Of a stretch of 64,000 bases of DNA, positions 9,226 through 19,800 are shown piece by piece. Every line of letters begins with the position of its first letter. The first letter of the stretch is position 1. The stretch is from Bacteroidota bacterium. Its GTDB lineage: Bacteria > Bacteroidota > Bacteroidia > M30B66. A model generated the notes under the pieces. It ran no database searches. It was not told where the DNA came from and worked only from the letters and a program-made list of their open reading frames with translations. The stretch is from assembly GCA_947460255.1 (NCBI GenBank), contig CANHIS010000004.1, forward strand, positions 16,612 through 80,611, in the 5' to 3' direction. The translations under genes were made by a program, and so were the position numbers.

Positions 9226-11340
9226 ATGAAAATTACACGCATCCTCGCGGGCTTACTCTTCTCCGTTACGGCGGTAGCCCAAACACCGGTACTTACCCTT
9301 AATCAGGTAGGCTCTGGCTTTACGCGCGTTACTACACTCGCCAATGCAGGCGACGACCGCCTCTTTGTTTGCGAAAAAGGAGGTATCATTAAATTCTTCC
9401 GCCCTTATGTTGGGCCTGCTAGTACCACGTTTATGGACATTAACTCGAAGGTCATAAATCCTACTGGCGACTCCGACGAACGCGGCTTATTAGGACTCAC
9501 TTTCGATCCAAACTTTGCTACCAACCGCCGTTTCTATGTGAACTACATCAACAATAGCGGAAATACGGTTGTGGCACGTTACACGGCTTCAGAAACTGAT
9601 CCAAACGTTGGTGTTGTTGCATCAGAAGAAATCATCCTCACCGTTACACAACCCTTCTCAAACCACAATGGTGGATGTATCCTTTTTGGACCAGATGGTT
9701 ACCTGTACATCGGCATGGGTGATGGTGGATCGGGAGGAGATCCTCAAAATTATTCCCAAAATCGTCAAAGCTTGTTGGGTAAAATGCTCCGCATAGATGT
9801 GAGTGGAAACGGCCCTGGCTGCACCATTCCTGAGAGCAATCCATTCACATTAGCCAACGATCCAAACAACACAACACGTGATGAAATCTGGGCAATTGGA
9901 GTGCGTAACCCTTGGAGATGGAGCTTCGACAGCCAAACTGGCGACATGTGGATTGCAGATGTAGGTCAAAATGAAAAAGAAGAAATTAACTTCCAACCGG
10001 GCAACAGTGCAGGTGGCGAAAACTACGGATGGAGATGCTACGAAGCTGATTTACCCTACAATACAAATGGCTGCTTAGGACAATCAAACTACGTATTCCC
10101 AATCGTTGGTCTTGCTCACGAACCCGCATGTTCGGTAACTGGTGGATACGTTTATCGCGGAAACCTATATGAAGACGTTTTTGGACGTTACTTCTTCACC
10201 GACTATTGTGATGGCATCATTCGCAGTACTTTCGCCGATGGACAAGGTGGTTGGACAACCCAATCGCATGGCGCATTCACTCAATTTGCTTACACTACTT
10301 TCGGCGAAGACGCTTATGGTGAAGTTTACATCGCCCGCCAAAGTGGAATCATTGCACGCTTAACCATTGCCGCTTCAGATCCACGTGCGCCAATTAGTGT
10401 AGATGGTCCAATTGGAATTTGTGAAGGTGGTTCAGCTACGCTTCGCACAGGCTTGAATCCTGATCTCACTTATGTTTGGTACAAAGACAACACAGTTATA
10501 GCAGGAGCTGACCAAGCCACATATGAAACTACGGAGCCTGGTGTTTACAAGGTGATCACCACATCAGACAACGGTTCTAAAGAGTCGATTGAACTTACAA
10601 TCAACATTCTGCCTGTACCTGCAACCCCAAGTGCAACAATTAGCCAAACCAATATCTGCGAAGATCAAGCATTTGCAATTGCATTGAATGGTACACCAGC
10701 AGGCGGAACTTTCGAAGGCACTGGTGTTGAAGATTCTAACTTCAATCCTTTCAATCTTGGCGCTGGAACTTATCCTGTGTCATATTTTGTTACTGGAGCA
10801 AATGGATGCGAATCAGCGCCATTTGGGTTCAACGTAGTGATCAATCCATTACCAACTGTTAGCCTTTCTGGACTTGATGCTGAGTACTGTCTTGATTCAC
10901 CTTTGGCAACTCCAGTTGTTTCGCCTGCAGGTGGAACTTTGAATGGACCGGGTGTAGAAGTGAATGGTTCAACCTTTAATCCGGCATTGGCTGGTGCTGG
11001 GCAACACGTTGTAAGTTACACTTACGCTGATGCGAATGGATGTGCAAATTCAGCAAGTGAATCCATCCTTGTGGATGCTTGTCTATCTGCCGAAAATCTC
11101 ACCTCCAACAACTACAGCATTTCGCCAAATCCTTTCAAGGAAACGTTCCAAATCACATTTAATGATGCAGCAGTAAAGAACATCACAGTGTTCAATGCGA
11201 TTGGACAAGCAATCATCACTGAAGCGAATTTCAGTGGCAGCAAATACACTGCTAGCCTCGAAACTCAACCAGCAGGAGTATATTTCCTTGTTGTAGAGCA
11301 GAATGGTAAAACAGGAAGTACGAAATTGATCAAACAATAA
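9226..11340 (+). CDS. PQQ-dependent sugar dehydrogenase (glucose/sorbosone dehydrogenase family) with C-terminal T9SS sorting domain
   Basis: GDDRLFVCEKGGIIKF, DERGLLGLTFDPNF, FSNHNGGCILFGPDGYLYIGMGDGGSGGDP; Ig-like linkers; C-terminal SPNPFKETFQITF...PAGVYFLVVEQNGKTGSTKLIKQ. Confidence 0.9.
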   Translation: MKITRILAGLLFSVTAVAQTPVLTLNQVGSGFTRVTTLANAGDDRLFVCEKGGIIKFFRPYVGPASTTFMDINSKVINPTGDSDERGLLGLTFDPNFATNRRFYVNYINNSGNTVVARYTASETDPNVGVVASEEIILTVTQPFSNHNGGCILFGPDGYLYIGMGDGGSGGDPQNYSQNRQSLLGKMLRIDVSGNGPGCTIPESNPFTLANDPNNTTRDEIWAIGVRNPWRWSFDSQTGDMWIADVGQNEKEEINFQPGNSAGGENYGWRCYEADLPYNTNGCLGQSNYVFPIVGLAHEPACSVTGGYVYRGNLYEDVFGRYFFTDYCDGIIRSTFADGQGGWTTQSHGAFTQFAYTTFGEDAYGEVYIARQSGIIARLTIAASDPRAPISVDGPIGICEGGSATLRTGLNPDLTYVWYKDNTVIAGADQATYETTEPGVYKVITTSDNGSKESIELTINILPVPATPSATISQTNICEDQAFAIALNGTPAGGTFEGTGVEDSNFNPFNLGAGTYPVSYFVTGANGCESAPFGFNVVINPLPTVSLSGLDAEYCLDSPLATPVVSPAGGTLNGPGVEVNGSTFNPALAGAGQHVVSYTYADANGCANSASESILVDACLSAENLTSNNYSISPNPFKETFQITFNDAAVKNITVFNAIGQAIITEANFSGSKYTASLETQPAGVYFLVVEQNGKTGSTKLIKQ

Positions 11341-11354
11341 TTTAACCCTTAAAC

Positions 11355-11399
11355 AATTCGGGATTCTGCGTTTTTAATGAACCGGAATCCCGAATTTTT
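11355..11399 (+). terminator. Rho-independent terminator
   Basis: AATTCGGGATTC...GAATCCCGAATT stem followed by T run. Confidence 0.8.
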
Positions 11400-11416
11400 A
11401 AAACACCAATCCCCTA

Positions 11417-12283
11417 ATGAAAAAAATTACAAGCTTTTTTGCCCTGTTGCTCGTGAGCGGAATGATCGCTCAAGCACAAATTGAAACTCCACAACCTAGT
11501 CCGATGGCTACTATCAGCCAAAAAGTTGGGTTAAACGAATTTACCGTTGCTTACAGCCGCCCTTCACTTAAAGGACGTAAAGCATTTGGTGATGTAGTTG
11601 CAATGGACAAACTATGGCGTTTCGGAGCCAACATGGCGACCACTTTAAAAAGTACCGATGAGTTTAGCATCCAAGGCAATAAAGTTCCAGCTGGAGAATA
11701 CTCTTTGTTTGCAATTCCTGGTGCAGCAGAATGGACTATCGTGTTGAACAAAACAGCGAAAATGTCGGGAACAAGCAACTACAAAGAAACCGAAGACCAA
11801 TTGCGTTTCAAGGTGAAACCAGAAGCCACACCTTACAAAACAGAAACCTTCACTTTGCAGTTTTCAAACATCAGAGACAACGCAACGACCTTCGAAATCC
11901 TTTGGGAAAACACCCGTGTTGCTTTCGATTTAAATGTTGAATTCGATGCAAAAGTGATGAAGCAAATCGACGAAACAATGGCAGGACCAAGCGCTGGTTC
12001 ATACTACCGTTCGGCGAGCTACTATTTCAATAACAAAAAAGACAACAAAAAAGCATTGGAGTGGGTGAACAAATCGCTCGAAAAAGGTGGCGATAAATAC
12101 TGGATCCTTACTTTGAAAGCTCAGATTCAAGCTGCAAACAACGACTTCAACGGAGCAATCGAAACAGCGAAAAAAGCGATCGAATTGGCTAAAACCGACG
12201 AAGATGATGCTTATGTAAAATCGAATACTGATCGAATTACTGAATGGACGCCTAAAGCAACTCCAGCTAAAGGGAAAAAATAA
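11417..12283 (+). CDS. DUF2911 domain-containing protein with C-terminal TPR-like region
   Basis: Signal peptide; SRPSLKGRKAFGDVVAMDKLWRFGANMATTL...AGEYSLFAIPG is typical of DUF2911. Confidence 0.88.
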   Translation: MKKITSFFALLLVSGMIAQAQIETPQPSPMATISQKVGLNEFTVAYSRPSLKGRKAFGDVVAMDKLWRFGANMATTLKSTDEFSIQGNKVPAGEYSLFAIPGAAEWTIVLNKTAKMSGTSNYKETEDQLRFKVKPEATPYKTETFTLQFSNIRDNATTFEILWENTRVAFDLNVEFDAKVMKQIDETMAGPSAGSYYRSASYYFNNKKDNKKALEWVNKSLEKGGDKYWILTLKAQIQAANNDFNGAIETAKKAIELAKTDEDDAYVKSNTDRITEWTPKATPAKGKK

Positions 12284-12305
12284 TTCCTTCAACCCCAATA
12301 TTGAA

Positions 12306-12338
12306 AATCCTCTGAGCAAACTCAGGGGATTTTTTTTG
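12306..12338 (+). terminator. Rho-independent terminator
   Basis: AATCCTCTGAG-caaa-CTCAGGGGATT followed by T8. Confidence 0.8.
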
Positions 12339-12415
12339 GGCTAATTTCTTCAATTAAACACATTTCGATCATCACTTCGATGCAATCGTTACTTTTGCGT
12401 GTCTACCGAATAACC

Positions 12416-14047
12416 ATGAAAAAGCTCTTCAGTGTAATCGCTGTTTTTGCCATTTTGCAAAACACCACGGCACAATCTTCTCAACGACCAAAACTCGTAG
12501 TTGGCATAGTTGTCGACCAGATGCGCTACGATTACTTACGAAAGTATTGGGATGACTTTGAAAATTCCGGATTCAGAAAACTGGTTCAGCAAGGTTATTC
12601 GTTTCAGAACGCAGCATACAATTACGTCCCAACCTACACTGGTCCGGGTCATGCGTCGATCTACACTGGAACAACTCCTGCGCGACACGGTATCGTTTCG
12701 AACGATTGGCACAACCGATTCAACGGAAAAGATGTGTATTGTGCAAGCGATTCAACGGTGCAAACTGTTGGTTCATCCACTGTGGAAGTGGGAAAAATGT
12801 CGCCCCGAAACATGCTCAGCACAACGGTTGGTGATGAACTGAAGATCGCCACCAACAAGCGTTCTAAAGTGATCGGTGTAGCGCTGAAAGACCGTGCTGC
12901 GATTCTTCCCGCAGGGCATATTGCCGATGGCGCATATTGGTTTGATGGCGAATCGGGCAATTTCGTGAGCAGCACCTTCTATATGAAGCAGCTTCCAGAA
13001 TGGTTGGTAAAATTCAATGCTGAACAAAAAGCCCAGAAATACCTCGAAAGCACTTGGAATATGTTGCTTCCTGAAGACCGTTACGATGAAAGTTTGGCAG
13101 ATCAAAACCCATACGAATCAAGCTTCAAAGGCAAAGATGCGCCGGTGTTTCCATACGATCTGAAAGTGCTCGCACCACTCAACGGGGGTATGAATATGAT
13201 CCGAACCACACCATTCGGCAATAGCCTCACACTCGACATGGCGAAAGCTGCCATCACTGGCGAAAATCTCGGGAAAGACCAATTTACCGATTTGCTGTGT
13301 GTGAGCTTTTCATCTCCCGATTACATCGGACATAAATTCGGTACCGAAGCGCGTGAACTTCAGGATTGCTATTTGCGTCTCGACCGCGATTTAGCCGAAT
13401 TGATCCGCTTCGCCGAAGAAACCGCAGGCAAGGGAGAAGTGATCTTTTTCCTCACCGCCGATCATGGTGGAGCAACCGTTCCTGCTTACTTGATGGATCT
13501 CAGAGCACAAGGCGGATACATGGATTATTCGCCCATGAAAGACTCCGTAAACAACTGGCTAAAAAAGACTTACAAAGCTGAAAATTGGCTACTAACCATC
13601 ACCAACGAGCAATTGTACCTCAACGAAAACTCCATTCAGGCAGCGGGTAACACGGTAGAAGAAATTGAGATTTTCTTGGCGAACAAGTTGATGTATTACC
13701 CTGGAATTCAGCAAGTTTTAACTGGAACACAACTTCGAAGAGAAGAATTCACCCGCGACATTGGTGCGCTCATCCAACGTGGATATTTCCCGCCTCGTTC
13801 TGGAAATGTGATGCTTGCACTCCAACCCAATTGGATGGAATACAGCCGCACAGGAACCACACACGGCTCTCCTTGGTGCTACGATACACGTGTGCCGATG
13901 CTTTGGTATGGCTGGAAAATCCAATCTGGCAGCACAACAACAAGTTTTTCAATCGACGATATTGCTCCAAGTTTGAGCATTCTTCTCGATCTTCCTTTCC
14001 CGAATGCTACCACTGGAAAACCAGCCAGTATTCCAATTAAAAACTAA
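12416..14047 (+). CDS. pafA: Alkaline phosphatase family protein, PafA-like
   Basis: VVGIVVDQMRYDYL; YVPTYTGPGHASIYTGTTPARHGIVSNDW; TADHGGA. Start at ATG 12416; TACTTTTG -7 box at 12390-12397 lies inside the longer ORF call, arguing for the shorter start. Confidence 0.85.
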   Translation: MKKLFSVIAVFAILQNTTAQSSQRPKLVVGIVVDQMRYDYLRKYWDDFENSGFRKLVQQGYSFQNAAYNYVPTYTGPGHASIYTGTTPARHGIVSNDWHNRFNGKDVYCASDSTVQTVGSSTVEVGKMSPRNMLSTTVGDELKIATNKRSKVIGVALKDRAAILPAGHIADGAYWFDGESGNFVSSTFYMKQLPEWLVKFNAEQKAQKYLESTWNMLLPEDRYDESLADQNPYESSFKGKDAPVFPYDLKVLAPLNGGMNMIRTTPFGNSLTLDMAKAAITGENLGKDQFTDLLCVSFSSPDYIGHKFGTEARELQDCYLRLDRDLAELIRFAEETAGKGEVIFFLTADHGGATVPAYLMDLRAQGGYMDYSPMKDSVNNWLKKTYKAENWLLTITNEQLYLNENSIQAAGNTVEEIEIFLANKLMYYPGIQQVLTGTQLRREEFTRDIGALIQRGYFPPRSGNVMLALQPNWMEYSRTGTTHGSPWCYDTRVPMLWYGWKIQSGSTTTSFSIDDIAPSLSILLDLPFPNATTGKPASIPIKN

Positions 14048-14049
14048 AC

Positions 14050-15765
14050 ATGGCGCAATTGCACTATCGATTTTCATGGCAACGGGCAAACCGTCAAACC
14101 ATCGACATTACCTTCACCATTCAAAACAACCAAGATGAATCGCTATTGATTCAACTTCCAGCGTGGCGACCAGGTAGATATGAATTAGGGAATTTCGCAA
14201 AGAATTTACGGACGTTCAGCATTGAAAATACCGCTGGTGAAGCCATCCCGTTTCGGAAAATCACCAAAGATTCGTGGCAAGTTGATGCAGGAAAACACCA
14301 AACCCTGACCGTTCATTATTCATATTACGCAGCCGATCTCAATGCGGGTGCTACTTGGTTAGACGACGAACAACTCTACGTAAATCCGGTAAACTGTTGC
14401 CTCTATTTGCCCAACCGCCGAAACGAACCATGTACAGTTGAGTTGATGATCCCTGCCGATTATCAAATTGCTTGCGATCTTCCACGTGGTAAGCAAACCA
14501 ATATTCTTGAAGCTGATTCGTTTGATCGCCTTGCTGATGCACCTTTCGTGGCTTCAGCCAAATTGCTCCACCACCAATTTGAAGAATCTGGACACCTGTT
14601 CCACCTGTGGTTCATGGGCCGCGTAAATCCACCGTGGGAAAAACTCGAAAACGACTTCAGGCCATTCTGCAAGGCTCAGATTGAAGTGATGGGACCACTA
14701 CCGGGACGTGAATTTCATTTCATCTTCCAGATTTTACCTGTGTTTTACTATCACGGCGTAGAGCACACATATTCAACAGTTTGCGCGCTTGGGCCTGATC
14801 ATCTTGTATTCACAGGAACCTATTACGACAACCTTTTGGGAGTAAGTTCGCATGAGCTCTTCCATGCTTGGAACGTAAAAACGATGCGGCCTGTAGAAAT
14901 GCATCCGTACGACTACACCCGCGAGAATTACAGTCGACTTGGCTGGATTTACGAAGGTATCACAACCTACTACGGCGACCAGTTTTTGATTCGTTCGGGT
15001 TCATTTAACGAGAAGCAATATTTCGACACGCTTCACGAAAAAATGCAGCGTCACTTTGCTTCTTATGGACGTCTAAATCAAGCAGTTACCGATGCAAGTT
15101 TCGATACTTGGCTCGATGGGTATGTGCCTGGCATTCCGCACAGAAAAACCTCTATTTACACAGAGGGAAGTTTGATTGCACTCATTCTAGACATGAAAAT
15201 CCGCGAGCACAGTAACGATCGCCTTAGTCTCGATCAGTTCATTCGCAACTTGCTCGACAAACATGCCGCCTACACAAAAGCCGATATAATCAAGGAATTG
15301 CGCGAATTAGGCGTTGCCGATGCGGCCGAATTTTATGCGAACTTCATCGAAAAGCCAGGCAATCTCGAGCCGTTACTTCAATGGGCCTTTGCGCGCGTGG
15401 GCATGAAAATGGAACACCATCAGCACCTTACTGAAGTAGAACATCGTTTTGGTTTCCAGCAAGTGGAAGTTGGCACTGCGTTGAGTTTCGGGTTAATCGC
15501 TCCGAATTCTCCTGCCGAAAAAGCTGGTTTGCGCATGGGCGACATTTTAGTAGCGGTGGAAGGAATTAAAGCCACCAAAAATCTTACTGCCCAAATTGGA
15601 GAGAAAACCAGCATTAAATTCCATGTGTTCTCCTCCGAAAAACTCAAAGAAATCGAGCTTCAGTCGGGCAGCGAAAAGTACTTCGAATCGCGTCAGCTAA
15701 CAATCGATCCACAAGCAAGCGAAACTGCTGTGGCGGCCCGAAAAAGCTGGGCGGTAAATCTTTGA
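14050..15765 (+). CDS. M61 family metallopeptidase (glycyl aminopeptidase-like) with C-terminal PDZ domain
   Basis: HELFHAWNVKTMRP (HExxH) and WIYEGITTYYGD; PDZ-like region SFGLIAPNSPAEKAGLRMGDILVAVEG. Confidence 0.9.
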   Translation: MAQLHYRFSWQRANRQTIDITFTIQNNQDESLLIQLPAWRPGRYELGNFAKNLRTFSIENTAGEAIPFRKITKDSWQVDAGKHQTLTVHYSYYAADLNAGATWLDDEQLYVNPVNCCLYLPNRRNEPCTVELMIPADYQIACDLPRGKQTNILEADSFDRLADAPFVASAKLLHHQFEESGHLFHLWFMGRVNPPWEKLENDFRPFCKAQIEVMGPLPGREFHFIFQILPVFYYHGVEHTYSTVCALGPDHLVFTGTYYDNLLGVSSHELFHAWNVKTMRPVEMHPYDYTRENYSRLGWIYEGITTYYGDQFLIRSGSFNEKQYFDTLHEKMQRHFASYGRLNQAVTDASFDTWLDGYVPGIPHRKTSIYTEGSLIALILDMKIREHSNDRLSLDQFIRNLLDKHAAYTKADIIKELRELGVADAAEFYANFIEKPGNLEPLLQWAFARVGMKMEHHQHLTEVEHRFGFQQVEVGTALSFGLIAPNSPAEKAGLRMGDILVAVEGIKATKNLTAQIGEKTSIKFHVFSSEKLKEIELQSGSEKYFESRQLTIDPQASETAVAARKSWAVNL

Positions 15766-15800
15766 TCCTTCTGTTAACTTTGCACCAACGGAATCAACCT

Positions 15801-16805
15801 ATGGAAATTTATCTCGACTCAACAAACCTAGCGGAAATCAACGAAGCCGCCGAATCGATGTTATGCAGCGGTATCAACGCACGCTTGGCATCCATCCGCG
15901 ACCTTAGCGAAGATTCTGAACGATTGGCCAACACCATCAGCAGTTTATTTCCATTCACACATGTGGAAGCTTTAGGAGAATTGGCCCATGAAATAAGTCA
16001 TGAAGCCCATCGTATGGTGCATGAAGGTTTAGATACCGAGTTGGTGGTATTTCGTTTTCCAGCCACCTTCGAAGGCATTTTAGCCTGTAAAAAACTCACC
16101 AGCTTGGGCATGCAAGTGCACCTTGAACTGATCGGAAACCTCCAACAAGCATGGATGGCCATGGAAGCCGGAGCCACCTGGATCAGTATTCCAATTGGCA
16201 GTTTGCAAGAGCAAGGTCTCGACCCAATGTCCATGGCGGCCGAGTGTATCAACATGGCAGAAATACATGCTTACCCTACAAAGGTGATGTTGGTTTCAGT
16301 GCAACACAATGAACATATCCGCAGCGCCATTGAAATTGGTGCACACGCCGTTTCTGCACCTTGGAAACTGATCAAATCGGCAGCAGAAAGCAGCTGGTCG
16401 GCAACAGGAGCGCGCAAACTGCTTGATCATTCGCGCATGATGACACTTCGGGTAAAAGACGTACTTCGAAAAACCAATCCAACCATCCGCATCCACCAAA
16501 CCATTGTAGAAGCGGTAGTCGAAATGAGCCGCGGTGGCATGGGCGCTGTTGCCATTCTAGAAGCCGATGGTAAGATTGCAGGAGTATTTACAGATGGCGA
16601 TTTACGTCGTCAGCTCGAAAGCCGCGGCAAAGATGTTTTGTCGATCCAGCTATCTGAATTGCCTTTGAAACTCCCAGTAACAATCAATTCCAACGCATTC
16701 CTTTTGGAGGCTGCAAAGATTTTCAAGGATCGAAAAATCGATAATATTCTTGTAACGGAGAACGACCAGTTGTTGGGCATGCTCGACATTCAAGACATCA
16801 ATTAA
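15801..16805 (+). CDS. Transaldolase/fructose-6-phosphate-aldolase-fold protein with degenerate active site, fused to a CBS-domain pair
   Basis: [19 protein letters not shown] resembles the FSA N-terminus; [23 protein letters not shown] and [29 protein letters not shown] match FSA blocks. C-terminus [16 protein letters not shown] matches KdsD/KpsF-type CBS. Confidence 0.8.
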   Translation: [334 protein letters not shown]

Positions 16806-16823
16806 TTTCAAAAGAATTCCAAT

Positions 16824-16862
16824 AAAAAAGGGAGCGCCGTATTGAATCGGCGCTCCCTTTTT
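16824..16862. terminator. Bidirectional rho-independent terminator between convergent genes
   Basis: AAAAAAGGGAGCGCCG-tattgaat-CGGCGCTCCCTTTTT. Confidence 0.9.
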
Positions 16863-16886
16863 AGTTTTTACAAACCATCAATTTGG

Positions 16887-19800
16887 TTATTTAACAGCAG
16901 GCTTGTATCGCTTTGCGTACTCTGTGAATTCCTCCTTGCTGAGTTCTATATTTCCTTTTCCATCACCGAAATTGATGTAAGCCCATTTCGTTGGAGTTTG
17001 CACTGCAGGATCTAGGGTTTTCAGTGTCACGTTTTCGTCTTTCACGCCTGCTTTGTCCATTTCGGCGATCTTTTCCTTCACGCGTGTAGCTACAGATTTC
17101 GACTCCTGACGTGCTTTTTCGGTTGCTTCGGCTTTGGCTTTGGCATCAGCATCTGCTTTGGCTTTGTCTTCACCTGCCTTAGCAATCGATTCTAAACGAG
17201 CCTTTTCGGTGGCATCTGCCTTGGCTTTTGCATCTGCATCTGCTTTGGCTTTATCAGCCGCAGCTTTCGCAATGGCTTCCTGACGGGCTTTTTCCTCAGC
17301 TTCTCGTTTTGCCTTGTCGGCGGCTTCCTTGGCTACGCGATCAGCCTCAACTTTGGCAATGGTTTCTTGTCGGGCTTTTTCGGCTGCGTCGGCCTTGGCT
17401 TTCGCGTCTGCTTCAGCTTTAGCTTTGTCGGCAGCAGCTTTAGCGACTGCTTCTTGACGGGCTTTTTCAACTGACTCAGATTTCGCTTTGGCTTCAGCCT
17501 CGGCTTTTGCTTTTGCTGCCGCTTCGGCTTCCTTCCTTGCTTTTTCGTCGTAAGCCTTGCGTTCAGCCTCTTTGGCATCGGCTTCCATCTTTAAAACCCT
17601 TGCTTGTTCGGCGGCAGCTTTGTCGATTCGTGCTTGTTCTTCAGCGGCTTTTCTTGCTTTCTCTGCTTCTGCTTTGGCTTTCGCATCTGCTTCAGCTTTA
17701 GCCTTAGCAGCAGCTTCTGCAGCAGCTTTTTCTTCTTCAAGTTTCTTTTGCAGTGCTGCTTCTTCAGCTTCTTTCTTAGCCTTGTCGGCAGCCGCTTTTT
17801 CTGCTATCGCTTTCGCTTCTGCTTCCGCCTTTGCCTTGGCTTCTGCCTCAGCTTTGGCTTTTTCAGCAGCAGCTTTTGCTATGGCTTCCTGACGAGCCTT
17901 TTCTTCAGCATCACGACGGGCTTTTTCTTCGGCTTCCGCCTTTGCTTTTTCAGCAGCAGCTTTAGCAACAGCTTCTAAACGCGCTTTTTCTTCGGCGTCA
18001 CGGCGAGCTTTTTCTTCGGCTTCTTTTGCTAAGCGCTCTGCTTCTGCTTTTGCACGGGCCTCAGCAGCAGTTTTGGCTTCGGCTTCCACCTTTGCCCTTA
18101 ATTCTGCATCAGCCTTTGCCTTTTCGGCGGCTGCTAGAGCTATTGCTTCCTGACGCGCCTTTTCATCAGCTTCACGTTTTGCCTTATCTGCAGCTTCTTT
18201 GGCGATACGATCAGCTTCTGCTTTGGCGATAGCTTCTTGACGGATTTTTTCTTCAGCATCACGCTTGGCTTTGTCGGCAGCCTCTTTGGCTAAACGATCA
18301 GCTTCTGCTTTGGCAGCCGCTTCTTTACGTAAGCGTTCATCCTCATCCTTACGGGCTTTATCGGCAGCTTCTTTGGCTAAACGATCGGCTTCAGCTTTTG
18401 CGAGAGCTTCTTGACGGGCTTTTTCTTCGGCATCGCGCTTGGCTTTGTCGGCAGCTTCTTTCTCTGCTTGGGCTTTAGCTAATGCCTCAATACGAGCCTT
18501 TTCTTCGGCATCGCGACGTGCTTTTTCTTCAGCATCTGCCTTTGCTTTCTCTGCAGCAGCTTTGGCGACAGCTTCTTGTCGGGCTTTTTCTTCAGCATCG
18601 CGACGGGCTTTCTCCTCAGCATCTGCCTTGGCTTTATCAGCGGCAGCTTTGGCGACAGCTTCTTGGCGTGCTTTTTCTTCAGCATCACGTTTGGCCTTAT
18701 CCGCGGCTGCTTGGGCTAAACGATCGGCTTCAGCTTTGGCAAGTGCTTCTTGACGAGCCTTTTCGTCTGCTTCTTTTTTCGCTTTATCAGCAGCTTCTTT
18801 TTCCGCTTGAGCTTTTGCAAGCGCTTCTTGGCGAGCTTTTTCTTCTGCTTCACGACGGGCTTTCTCCTCAGCATCAGCCTTGGCTTTTTCAGCGGCAGCT
18901 TTGGCAACAGCCTCTTGTCGAGCTTTCTCTTCGGCTTCGCGTCGCGCCTTTTCTTCAGCATCTGCTTTAGCTTTCTCGGCTGCGGCTTTGGCGACAGCTT
19001 CCTGCCGCGCCTTCTCTTCAGCCTCCATTCGTGCCTTTTCAGCTGCTTCTTTGGCTAAACGATCCGTTTCAGCTTTGGCAAGTGCTTCCTGACGAGCCTT
19101 TTCATCGGCTTCACGTTTTGCTTTGTCGGCAGCTTCCTTTTCTGCCTGGGCCTTTGCAAGTGCTTCTTGACGAGCTTTCTCTTCAGCTTCACGACGGGCT
19201 TTCTCCTCAGCATCGGCCTTGGCTTTATCGGCAGCTACCTTTGCTAAGGATTCTTGGCGAGCCTTTTCATCAGCTTCGCGTTTTGCTTTATCGGCAGCTT
19301 CTTTGGCAATTCTTTCGGCTTCAGCTTTTGCTAATGCTTCTTGACGTGCTTTTTCTTCAGCATCTCGCTTGGCTTTGTCGGCCGCTTCTTGGGCAATACG
19401 GTCGGCTTCAGCTTTAGCCAATGCTTCAAGTCTTGCCTTTTCAATAGCTTCAGCTTTTGCTCGTTCAGCCGCATCACGCTCGGCTTGAGCTTTGGCAAAT
19501 GCTTCTTGTCGTGCTTTTTCTTCTGCGTCGCGCTTTGCCTTTTCTTGAGCTTCTTTGGCCAATCTTTCAGCCTCGGCTTTTGCAATGGCTTCCTGACGCG
19601 CCTTTTCTTCTGCGTCTCGCTTGGCTTTGTCGGCCGCTTCTTGCGCCAATCTATCAGCTTCTGCTTTTGCAAGTGCCTCTTTTCGAGCAAGATCTTCAGC
19701 TTCTTTCTTGGCCTTTTCGGCAGCTTCTTTGGCTAAGCGGTCGGCCTCTGCTTTGGCTTGCGCTTCTGCACGTGCTTTTGCATCTGCATCTTTTTTGGCT

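Noticed and set aside
12380-12415. Upstream ATG for the PafA-like gene
   Set aside because: A TACTTTTG promoter-like box lies at 12390-12397 inside this stretch, and the signal peptide starts at 12416.
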